Part shown: piece by piece, positions 1 through 5,579 of the stretch
Numbering within the stretch: the first letter of the stretch is position 1
How the letters are laid out: each line of letters opens with the position of its first letter
Source of the DNA: an uncultured Ruminococcus sp.
Lineage (GTDB): Bacteria; Bacillota; Clostridia; Oscillospirales; CAG-272
Direction of reading: 5' to 3'
Assembly: GCA_902796505.1 (NCBI GenBank)
Contig: CADBPA010000013.1
Span: forward strand, 1-5,754
DNA: 5,754 bases
The notes under the pieces: generated by a model
Databases searched by the model: none
Told to the model about the DNA's origin: nothing
What the model saw: the letters and a program-made list of their open reading frames with translations, nothing else
Position numbers and translations under genes: made by a program

Positions 1-29
1 GGATCGGTTTGACGATAAAGCCCGGCGGA

Positions 30-602
30 TCAGAGCTTTGCGAGAAGGGCTTCCAGCGCGCGGCGGCGGTGGCTGATCGCGTTCTTCTCCTCTTCGGAAA
101 GCTCGGCAAGCGTTTGACAGCCGCCCTCCGGCAGAAAGAGCGGATCGTATCCGAAGCCGCCCTGCCCGCGGTGCTCTCCGAGGATCACGCCGTCGATACG
201 GCCTTCGGCAGAGATCTCGCGCCCGTCCGGAAAGATCAGGACGGTCGTGCAGAGGAAGTGGGCGCGGCGGTCGCTCACGTCCCGGAGTTTTTCGAGGAGA
301 AGGGCGTTGTTCGCTTCGGTATCGCCGTGTTCTCCGGCAAAGCGCGCGGAATAGACGCCCGGCGCGCCGCCCAGCGCGTCCACGCAAAGCCCGGAATCGT
401 CGGCAAGCGTCGGCAGTCCGGAGATCGCCGCGATCTCGGCGGCTTTTTTCCTTGCGTTTTCGTAAAACGTTTTGCCGTCCTCGACCGTTTCGTGGTCGAT
501 CCCGGCGTCGGAAAGCGAGAGAATTTCTTCAAATCTTTCGCCGAGGATCTGACGGATCTCGCGGATCTTATGGCGGTTGTTGGAGGCGATCAGAAGCTTC
601 AT
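30..602 (-). CDS. rdgB: RdgB/HAM1-type non-canonical purine NTP pyrophosphatase (dITP/XTP diphosphatase)
   Basis: This cytoplasmic enzyme hydrolyses dITP, ITP and XTP to the monophosphate plus pyrophosphate, keeping deaminated purines out of DNA and RNA. The 190-residue length is normal for the family. Signatures run in order: an N-terminal IASNNRHK segment (residues 5-12, nucleotide-binding Asn and Lys12), the LADDSG motif with the metal/catalytic Asp68-Asp69 (residues 67-71), the GAPGVYSARFAG segment (79-90), GFGYDPLF (149-156), and the C-terminal SHR motif (177-179) that contacts the base. The ATG start lies directly before the KLLIASNN strand that opens the family fold. A purine-rich AAAAGGAAAG lies about 12-15 bases upstream, so the ribosome site is only moderate. 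The gene follows fhs on the same strand after 70 bases with no clear terminator or own promoter, so co-transcription with fhs is likely. No key residue is missing. Confidence 0.96.
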   Translation of the reverse strand: MKLLIASNNRHKIREIRQILGERFEEILSLSDAGIDHETVEDGKTFYENARKKAAEIAAISGLPTLADDSGLCVDALGGAPGVYSARFAGEHGDTEANNALLLEKLRDVSDRRAHFLCTTVLIFPDGREISAEGRIDGVILGEHRGQGGFGYDPLFLPEGGCQTLAELSEEEKNAISHRRRALEALLAKL

Positions 603-672
603 TTGTAAACTTTTCTTTCCTTTTTCTGTTTTTTCGGAGCAGACCGGCGGTTTTTATCCGGCAGCGGTGAGA
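603..672 (-). other. fhs-rdgB intergenic gap, no clear terminator or promoter
   Basis: This 70-base stretch separates the fhs stop from the rdgB start. It is richer in A and T than the genes beside it. On the minus strand it holds a purine-rich ribosome-site region close to rdgB. I see only 4-base inverted repeats (CCGG pairs) without a following T run in the minus direction, and no TTGACA/TATAAT pair. Read-through from fhs into rdgB is the simplest reading. Confidence 0.55.
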
Positions 673-2349
673 TCAGAACAGACCGGTGATCTTTCCGTCT
701 GCGGTCACGTCAATGCCCTCGGCGGCAGGGATACGCGGCAGTCCGGGCATCGTCATGATATCCCCGGTCAGCACGACGAGGAAGCCCGCGCCGGCGGAGA
801 GTTTTACCTTCTTGACCGTCACGGTGAAGTGCTCGGGCGCGCCGAGCTTTTGCGGATCGTCCGAGAAGCTGTACTGGGTCTTGGCGATGCAGACCGGGAG
901 CCCGGCGCAGCCGAGTTCTTCCAGGCGCGCGATCTCCTTTTGCGCGGAGGGCAGGATCGAGATATCGTCTCCTCCGTAGATACGGCGCACGACCGCGCGG
1001 ATCTTCTCCGCGATCGGCAGATCGAGCGGATAGGAGAAGGCAAAATTTTCGTTGCTTTCTTCCTCGCAGAGCCGCACGACCTCTTTTGCGAGGGCGATCC
1101 CTCCTTCGCCTCCCTTGGCGTGTACCTCCGAGAGGACGACGCGCGCGCCGAGCTTTCTGCATTCGGCTTCGAGCAGGGCGATCTCGCGGTCGGTATCCGA
1201 GGCGAAGCGGTTGACGGCGACGACGGCGGGCAGATGATAAACTTCCTTGATATTCCGTAGATGGCGCAGAAGATTCGGCAGACCGGCGACCAGCGCCTCG
1301 GTATTCTCTTCTCCGAGCGCGGATTTCGGCAGACCGCCGTGCATTTTCAGCGCGCGGACGGTCGCCACCAGAACGACGGCGGAAGGCCGCAGCCCCGCCT
1401 CGCGGCATTTGATATCGAGGAATTTCTCCGCGCCGAGGTCTGCGCCGAAGCCGGCTTCGGTCTCGGAGTAATCTCCGAGTTTCAGCGCCATGCGCGTTGC
1501 GAGAATGCTGTTGCAGCCGTGGGCGATATTGGCGAAGGGGCCGCCGTGGATGAGGGCGGGCGTTCCTTCGAGCGTCTGGACGAGATTCGGCTTCAGGGCG
1601 TCTTTGAGCAGAGCCGCCATCGCGCCTTCGGCGTGCAGGTCCCCGGCGGTGACCGGCCTCTCGTCGTAGGTATAGCCGACGACGATGCGCGCAAGGCGCG
1701 CCTTCAGGTCCTCGAGCGAGCGCGCAAGGCAGAAGACCGCCATGATCTCCGAGGCGACGGTGATGTCGAAGCCGTCCTCGCGCGGCACGCCGTTGACTCT
1801 TCCGCCGAGGCCGTCGGTGAGGAAGCGGAGCTGGCGGTCGTTGATATCGAGACAGCGGCGCCAGGTGATCCGGCGCGGATCGATCCCAAGCGCGTTGCCC
1901 TGATAGATATGGTTATCGAGCATGGCGGCAAGCAGGTTGTTCGCCGCGCCGATGGCGTGCAGATCGCCGGTGAAATGCAGGTTGATCTCCTCCATCGGGA
2001 TGACCTGGGCGTAGCCGCCCCCGGTCGCGCCGCCTTTCAGACCGAACACCGGGCCGAGCGACGGCTCGCGCAGGGCGACGACCGTCTTTTTCCCGATGCG
2101 GCGCAGGCCGTCGGCAAGTCCGATGGTCGTGGTGGTCTTCCCTTCCCCGGCGGGGGTGGGGCTGATCGCGGTGACAAGGATGAGCCTGCCGTCCGGGCGG
2201 TCGGAGAGATCCGCGAGGAGCGAGAGGTCGATCTTGGCTTTCGTTTTTCCGTAGGGTTCGAGATAGCGCTCTGCGACGCCTGCCTCCTTCGCGACTTCGG
2301 CGATGGGGCGCGGCGTGACGCCGGCGGCGATTTCAATATCGGTGAGCAT
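673..2349 (-). CDS. fhs: Formate-tetrahydrofolate ligase (10-formyl-THF synthetase)
   Basis: This enzyme joins formate to tetrahydrofolate with ATP, giving 10-formyl-THF for purine and formyl-Met synthesis or, in acetogens, the methyl branch of the Wood-Ljungdahl pathway. The protein has 558 residues, the usual size of the monofunctional bacterial homotetrameric form. The ATP-binding loop TPAGEGKTT is at residues 65-73. Both family signatures are present: GLKGGATGGGY (103-113, followed by QVIPME) and VATVRALKMHGG (328-339). The frame stays open 32 codons further upstream, but the ATG at 2349 is chosen because AGGAGG lies 6 bases before it and because the promoter (2380-2408) and expected transcript start lie inside that extension. 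The gene is divergent from the HAD-lyase operon and probably reads into rdgB. No folD or fchA neighbour is in the window, so its metabolic use here is open. Confidence 0.97.
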   Translation of the reverse strand: MLTDIEIAAGVTPRPIAEVAKEAGVAERYLEPYGKTKAKIDLSLLADLSDRPDGRLILVTAISPTPAGEGKTTTTIGLADGLRRIGKKTVVALREPSLGPVFGLKGGATGGGYAQVIPMEEINLHFTGDLHAIGAANNLLAAMLDNHIYQGNALGIDPRRITWRRCLDINDRQLRFLTDGLGGRVNGVPREDGFDITVASEIMAVFCLARSLEDLKARLARIVVGYTYDERPVTAGDLHAEGAMAALLKDALKPNLVQTLEGTPALIHGGPFANIAHGCNSILATRMALKLGDYSETEAGFGADLGAEKFLDIKCREAGLRPSAVVLVATVRALKMHGGLPKSALGEENTEALVAGLPNLLRHLRNIKEVYHLPAVVAVNRFASDTDREIALLEAECRKLGARVVLSEVHAKGGEGGIALAKEVVRLCEEESNENFAFSYPLDLPIAEKIRAVVRRIYGGDDISILPSAQKEIARLEELGCAGLPVCIAKTQYSFSDDPQKLGAPEHFTVTVKKVKLSAGAGFLVVLTGDIMTMPGLPRIPAAEGIDVTADGKITGLF

Positions 2350-2355
2350 GGCGAT

Positions 2356-2361
2356 CCTCCT
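2356..2361 (-). promoter_or_regulatory. fhs ribosome binding site that fixes the start
   Basis: The minus strand reads AGGAGG followed by ATCGCC and then ATG, a perfect Shine-Dalgarno core with 6-base spacing. It settles the fhs start at 2349 over two upstream in-frame ATGs. One of these (2368-2370) would put the site inside the coding region, and the other (2443-2445) lies upstream of the promoter. Confidence 0.9.
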
Positions 2362-2368
2362 GTTTTTC

Positions 2369-2378
2369 ATTCCGGAAT
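2369..2378. promoter_or_regulatory. 10-base palindrome at the likely fhs transcript start, possible operator
   Basis: ATTCCGGAAT is a perfect 10-base palindrome starting 2 bases downstream of the fhs -10 box in the direction of transcription, so it spans the expected +1. Its position would suit a repressor site. It is short enough to arise by chance, and no regulator gene is visible to pair with it. Confidence 0.35.
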
Positions 2379-2379
2379 C

Positions 2380-2408
2380 ATTGTAGCACATCCCGGCAGA
2401 ATTGTCAA
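2380..2408 (-). promoter_or_regulatory. SigA-type promoter of fhs, extended -10
   Basis: On the minus strand the -35 is TTGACA (2403-2408, perfect), the spacer is 17 bases, and the -10 is TACAAT (2380-2385, one mismatch to TATAAT) preceded by TGC, an extended -10. The transcript should start near 2373, leaving a leader of about 24 bases that carries the AGGAGG site. This is a strong housekeeping promoter by sequence. Confidence 0.88.
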
Positions 2409-2445
2409 GCGAAAAAACCTTCTCTTTTGTCTTTCGTCTTGACAA
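2402..2445. repeat. Inverted repeat formed by the two divergent -35 regions
   Basis: TTGTCAAG (2402-2409) and CTTGACAA (2438-2445) are exact reverse complements, 28 bases apart. They contain the -35 hexamers of the fhs and HAD-operon promoters. The symmetry is largely explained by both promoters carrying the consensus -35 with matching flanks, so it need not be a separate regulator site. Confidence 0.6.
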
Positions 2446-2467
2446 GCGACCGAAAATCTGCTACAAT
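2439..2467 (+). promoter_or_regulatory. SigA-type promoter of the HAD-lyase-lipoprotein operon, extended -10
   Basis: The -35 is TTGACA (2439-2444), the spacer is 17 bases and the -10 is TACAAT (2462-2467), again preceded by TGC. The expected start is near 2474, giving a leader of about 60 bases before the HAD gene. No other promoter of this quality is visible downstream, so it probably drives all four rightward genes. Its -10 box is embedded in a perfect dyad, which suggests it can be repressed. Confidence 0.88.
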
Positions 2468-2478
2468 ACCATTGTAGC
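2460..2478. promoter_or_regulatory. 19-base perfect dyad over the -10 and start site, candidate operator
   Basis: GCTACAAT, the spacer ACC, and ATTGTAGC form an inverted repeat with 8-base perfect arms. The left arm contains the -10 box and the right arm covers the expected transcript start. A protein bound here would block RNA polymerase. The same 8-mer GCTACAAT also makes up the -10 region of the opposing fhs promoter (2380-2387), so a shared factor is possible. As RNA it would give only a short hairpin with no T run, so it is unlikely to be a terminator. Confidence 0.5.
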
Positions 2479-2513
2479 GTTATCCTACGCGACAGAGTTA
2501 CAGAGTATACTGC

Positions 2514-2519
2514 AAAGGA
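2514..2519 (+). promoter_or_regulatory. Weak, distant ribosome binding site of the HAD gene
   Basis: AAAGGA is the only Shine-Dalgarno-like stretch before the HAD gene. It ends 14 bases before the ATG at 2534, longer than the usual 5-9. It directly abuts an out-of-frame ATG at 2520. Translation of the first operon gene may therefore be modest. Confidence 0.5.
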
Positions 2520-2533
2520 ATGATCGCAAAACC

Positions 2534-3205
2534 ATGCTGAAAGAGTACCACACCGTCGCCTTCGATCTCGACGGCACGCTCTCGGATCCGTCGGGAGGAC
2601 TGATCGAAAGCTTTGCCTACGGCCTCTCGAAATCCGGGATCGGCTTCGGGAGCAAGGAGGAGCTGCGCCGCTATATCGGACCGCCGCTCTACGACGCGTG
2701 GAAGACCGATTTCCGGCTGACCGAGGAAGAAGCCGACCGGGCGCTCGCGCGCTTCACCGAATACTATCAGGTCTACGGCTGGTGGGACAACAAGGTCTAC
2801 CCCGGCATTCCCGAACTGCTCGCCGATCTTCACCGGGCGGGCAAGCGCGTCTGCCTTGCGACCTCGAAGCCCGCCGTCTTTACCCGGAAGGTGCTGGATC
2901 TGTTCGGCATCCGGGGGTATTTCGACGCGATCGGCGCGGCGGTGAGCGATAAGACGCACGACAAAAAGAGCGAAGTCCTCCTCGACGCGCTGGAAGAGCT
3001 CGGCGTCAGAGGGGAGGAAGCGCTTCGCGGCGTCGTCCTCGTCGGGGACAGAAAATTCGACGCGGAGGGCGCGCGGCAGATCGGTGTGGACGCGATCGGC
3101 GTCTCCTACGGTCTCGGATCGCGCGAGGAGCTGGAGGCGTCGGGATTCTGCGCGATCGCCGACAGCGTTGCCGGACTGCGGGCGCTGCTTCTGAACAACG
3201 AATAA
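2534..3205 (+). CDS. HAD-superfamily phosphatase (phosphoglycolate phosphatase / 5'-nucleotidase-like)
   Basis: This is a 223-residue cytoplasmic phosphatase of HAD subfamily I. Motif I is FDLDGT (residues 10-15), with Asp11 as nucleophile and Asp13 as acid/base. A helical C1 cap follows (about 18-85). Motif II is LATSKP (108-113, Thr110), the motif III lysine is Lys144 or Lys145, and motif IV is GDRKFD (171-176) with the metal-binding Asp172 and Asp176. The GDRKFD pattern plus a YGLGSREEL segment near the C-terminus is, as I recall, typical of the 5'-nucleotidase-like branch rather than true Gph. The substrate could be a nucleotide, phosphoglycolate or a sugar phosphate. The frame is open upstream of the ATG at 2534, but that extension runs through the promoter and has no ATG, GTG or TTG after the expected transcript start. 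It is the first gene of the operon, 19 bases before the lyase, so a sugar-phosphate role is conceivable but unproven. Confidence 0.92.
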   Translation: MLKEYHTVAFDLDGTLSDPSGGLIESFAYGLSKSGIGFGSKEELRRYIGPPLYDAWKTDFRLTEEEADRALARFTEYYQVYGWWDNKVYPGIPELLADLHRAGKRVCLATSKPAVFTRKVLDLFGIRGYFDAIGAAVSDKTHDKKSEVLLDALEELGVRGEEALRGVVLVGDRKFDAEGARQIGVDAIGVSYGLGSREELEASGFCAIADSVAGLRALLLNNE

Positions 3206-3224
3206 AAACCGAAAGGAAACGAAA

Positions 3225-5177
3225 ATGAACACTGTGGAAATGACGCCGGCGATCGCCGAAAAATTCGCCGCGCATATCGAAGAAGTCCTCGGAGGCGTTC
3301 GCCCGGAGGCGATCGGCAGAGAATTTGCCGGGGCGATGGAACGGGGCGACCGGGCAGGCGCTGTCCATGCGCTTGCGGCCTATTACCGCGAAAAGCCCGA
3401 TTGGGGAGATCCCGACTTCATGGCGGGCGGATACAACGAAAGGATCGCCGAAAACGCCTCGCGCGGCGTGATGCGCGAGATCAACGTGGACTATACCTTC
3501 CCGGACGGGAAGATCGACTTCCTCTACAACCCGACCGCCGACCGTCCTCCGCTCAACCACGAATGGCTCTGGCAGTTCAGCCGCCATTCCTATTGGGTGC
3601 CGATGGCGCGCGCCTATGCGGCGACCGGCGAGGAGCGTTTCACCGAAGCCTTCGAATATCAGCTGCGCACCTGGATCGCCGAGACCGATCTGCACGAGGG
3701 CTGGAACGGCCCGTGGAGCGCATGGCGGACGATCGAGTGCGGCATCCGGCTGATGGGATCCTGGCAGACGGCGTTCAACCTTTTCCGCCATTCCCCGCGC
3801 TTTTCGGACGAGGGAATGCTCCTGATGCTCGGCTCGATGCACCGCCAGGCCGTTCACCTGATCGCCCATCCGACGAAGGGCAACTGGCTGATGATGGAAT
3901 CGAACGGCGCCTACGCCTTCGGCTCGCTCTATCCCGAATTCAGGGACGCCTCCGCGATCCGCGACGAGGCGGAGGGGCGGCTGACGCGCGAGCTCGCCGT
4001 CCAGATCCTGCCCGACGGCTTCCAGTATGAGCTTTCGCCCGACTATCATCTCGTCACCTACAACTGCGCCGCAGGTCTTTACAAGATCGCGGAGGCGACC
4101 GGGCGCGTCGGCAATCTTCCGGGCGACTATCTCGATTATATGAAACGGATGGCGCTCGCCGGCGTGCAGATGATGACGCCGGGGATGATCCAGCCGCTGA
4201 CCAACGACTGCCACACGATGCGCACGGCACATCTCGCGCGGTTTGCCGAAAAGATGTTCCCCGAAATTCCCGCATTCCGCTACGTGACGAGCGGAAGAGC
4301 CGAGGGCGCGCCCCCGGCAGGCGAGACGGCTTCGCGCTTTCTTCCCTACGCCGGATTCTGCGCGATGCGTTCGGGCTGGGACGCCGACGCCGCCTATCTC
4401 TGCTTCGACGTCGGGCCGCTCGGCATGGCGCACATCCATCAGGACAAACTGAATATCAATATTTATAAAGGCTCGAACGAGCTGATCTTCGACGACGGCG
4501 GCGGACAGTACGAGATCTCCGAGGCGAGAAAATACGCCCTCTCGGCGAAGGATCACAACACCGTGACGGTGGACGGGCTGGGGCAGACGCGCGAGGAGCC
4601 GAAGGCCGTCACCGAGCCGATCGACGCCGGCTGGATCACAAACGACCGCTTCGATTACGCCCGCGGCAGTTACAACGATCCGTTCGGCGGAAAGCGCACG
4701 GCGGATCAGCTGCGCGAGGTGCGTTTCTGCAAACCCGATTTCTTCTGCGTGCGCGATCGGCTGACCTCTGCCGACGGCGAGGCGCACCGCTATGAGCTGC
4801 TCTTCCATCTCGACACCGCGAAGGTCGATCCCGTCCCGCAGATCCCCGGCGCCTACCTTTCGGACATCGGGCGCACCTACGATATTCTGGTCGTTCCGCT
4901 GGATACCGCGGGAGAGGACGCGCCCTATACCGTCAGCGGCAGGACCGATCCCGACTATCTCGGCTGGTACATCGGGCGCAACGAGCGCGATCAGCATATC
5001 GCGACCACCCTCTGCCGCGCCTCCCTGCCGGCAAACGACCATACCTTCACCACCCTCTTCTTCCCGATGAAGCGCTCGGATCCGCTGCCGGAAATTCTGC
5101 GCGGCGAGGGTGGAAAAGTGACGATCCGCTTCGCCGGAAAAGAGACGACGCTCGACCTCGACCGGCTCGACCGATAA
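3225..5177 (+). CDS. Heparinase II/III-family polysaccharide lyase (PL12-like), predicted cytoplasmic
   Basis: This 650-residue protein fits an (alpha/alpha)-toroid plus beta-sandwich lyase that cleaves uronic-acid polysaccharides by beta-elimination. Residues about 85-330 match the heparinase II/III N-terminal domain (YNPT at 101, NHEWLWQFSRHSYW at 111-124). The stretch KGNWLMMESNGA and DGFQYELSPDYH resembles heparinase III, giving candidate catalytic Asn220 and Tyr274. The C-terminal domain (about 375-650) has AHIHQD, with candidate catalytic His403 and metal-binding His405, then Asp423 or Asp424 and HNTVTVDG (His444), the usual zinc-site order. Unlike secreted family members it starts MNTVEMTPAIAEKF, with no signal peptide, so it probably acts on imported oligosaccharides. 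AAAGGA sits 7 bases before the ATG. It is second in the operon. The substrate could be heparan, chondroitin, alginate or another polyuronide, and the family assignment is surer than the substrate. Confidence 0.92.
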   Translation: MNTVEMTPAIAEKFAAHIEEVLGGVRPEAIGREFAGAMERGDRAGAVHALAAYYREKPDWGDPDFMAGGYNERIAENASRGVMREINVDYTFPDGKIDFLYNPTADRPPLNHEWLWQFSRHSYWVPMARAYAATGEERFTEAFEYQLRTWIAETDLHEGWNGPWSAWRTIECGIRLMGSWQTAFNLFRHSPRFSDEGMLLMLGSMHRQAVHLIAHPTKGNWLMMESNGAYAFGSLYPEFRDASAIRDEAEGRLTRELAVQILPDGFQYELSPDYHLVTYNCAAGLYKIAEATGRVGNLPGDYLDYMKRMALAGVQMMTPGMIQPLTNDCHTMRTAHLARFAEKMFPEIPAFRYVTSGRAEGAPPAGETASRFLPYAGFCAMRSGWDADAAYLCFDVGPLGMAHIHQDKLNINIYKGSNELIFDDGGGQYEISEARKYALSAKDHNTVTVDGLGQTREEPKAVTEPIDAGWITNDRFDYARGSYNDPFGGKRTADQLREVRFCKPDFFCVRDRLTSADGEAHRYELLFHLDTAKVDPVPQIPGAYLSDIGRTYDILVVPLDTAGEDAPYTVSGRTDPDYLGWYIGRNERDQHIATTLCRASLPANDHTFTTLFFPMKRSDPLPEILRGEGGKVTIRFAGKETTLDLDRLDR

Positions 5178-5182
5178 GGAGG
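5175..5182 (+). promoter_or_regulatory. Ribosome binding site overlapping the lyase stop codon
   Basis: TAAGGAGG overlaps the TAA stop of the lyase and lies 4 bases before the next ATG. The stop and the start are only 9 bases apart, so a terminating ribosome could re-initiate directly, coupling the lyase to the 130-residue protein. Confidence 0.85.
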
Positions 5183-5186
5183 CTTT

Positions 5187-5579
5187 ATGATCCTCGTTGT
5201 CTGTATCGATAAAAAGGGCGGCCTGCAGTTCAATCACCGCCGCCAGAGCCGCGACAGCCTGCTGATCGAAGACCTGATCCGCGAGGCGGACGGCAGGATC
5301 ATCCGCACCTCCCCCTATTCGGCGCCGCTCTTCCCGGAGGGGGTCGCAAAGGACGGCGCGGAGGACGCCGGGGTGGGCGAGCTCTGCTTTTACGAAGGCG
5401 ATTTTCCCTGCCCGCCGAAAGAAAAGCTCGAAGGGGTGATCCTCTATCACTGGAACCGCGCCTACCCTGCCGATCTGTGGTTTGACGAAAGCCTGCTCGA
5501 CGGGATGAAAAAGACCGGGAAAACCGATTTTCCCGGCAGTTCGCATGAAAAGATCACCAAGGAGGTCTACCGCAAATGA
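5187..5579 (+). CDS. Conserved small protein of unknown function, possibly DHFR-like fold
   Basis: This is a 130-residue soluble protein without signal peptide or membrane segment. I recall similar clostridial proteins of this length, with the same ILVVC.D start, an FNHRRQSRD block (residues 15-23), WNRAYPAD (89-96) and FPGSSHEKIT.EVYR end (115-129). They are often auto-labelled ribonuclease Z, but the metallo-beta-lactamase HxHxDH motif is absent and that name is unsupported. The layout resembles a shortened dihydrofolate reductase: a first strand with VCID then GG, an Asn-Arg turn, a helix (21-34), a strand (36-41), a strand before YPAD, and a final aromatic strand. The active-site Asp/Glu of the first DHFR helix and the glycine-rich cofactor loop are not evident, so it is unlikely to be an active DHFR. 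The start has TAAGGAGG 4 bases upstream. Its stop overlaps the lipoprotein start. Function is unknown. Confidence 0.85.
   Translation: MILVVCIDKKGGLQFNHRRQSRDSLLIEDLIREADGRIIRTSPYSAPLFPEGVAKDGAEDAGVGELCFYEGDFPCPPKEKLEGVILYHWNRAYPADLWFDESLLDGMKKTGKTDFPGSSHEKITKEVYRK
5559..5565 (+). promoter_or_regulatory. Ribosome binding site of the lipoprotein gene, inside the upstream gene
   Basis: AAGGAGG lies within the last codons of the 130-residue gene, 10 bases before the ATG at 5576. It supports the short 3' gene as real and its start as correct. Confidence 0.85.

Noticed and set aside
577..1260. 227-codon plus-strand open frame spanning the fhs-rdgB gap and the fhs 3' end
   Set aside because: It is antisense to fhs, with a composition-driven sequence and no supporting start signal.
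1261..2442. 393-codon open frame on the plus strand
   Set aside because: It is antisense to fhs, which carries both family signatures. The translation is low-complexity and the frame runs through the divergent promoter region.
2350..2445. Upstream 32-codon extension of fhs
   Set aside because: It would contain the fhs promoter and Shine-Dalgarno site and would exceed the normal family length, so the start at 2349 is preferred.
2471..2502. Second leftward promoter using the right arm of the dyad as a -10
   Set aside because: The minus-strand TACAAT at 2471-2476 has no acceptable -35 at 16-18 bases, so the dyad is better read as an operator candidate than as a bidirectional promoter.
2402..2533. 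Upstream 44-codon extension of the HAD gene
   Set aside because: It begins upstream of the operon promoter, and no ATG, GTG or TTG in frame lies between the expected transcript start and 2534.
2498..3232. 244-codon minus-strand open frame opposite the HAD gene
   Set aside because: The plus strand encodes clear HAD motifs I, II and IV. The minus frame has no known motif and no ribosome site of note.
3006..5546. Very long open frame (846 codons) on the minus strand across the lyase and its neighbours
   Set aside because: It lies antisense to three well-supported genes, has no recognisable motif, is rich in Arg, Ala and Gly as expected from reading GC-rich codons backwards, and spans gene boundaries. 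It is a composition shadow.
5187..5579. Ribonuclease Z annotation for the 130-residue protein
   Set aside because: RNase Z is about 300 residues with an HxHxDH metal motif. Neither feature is present.
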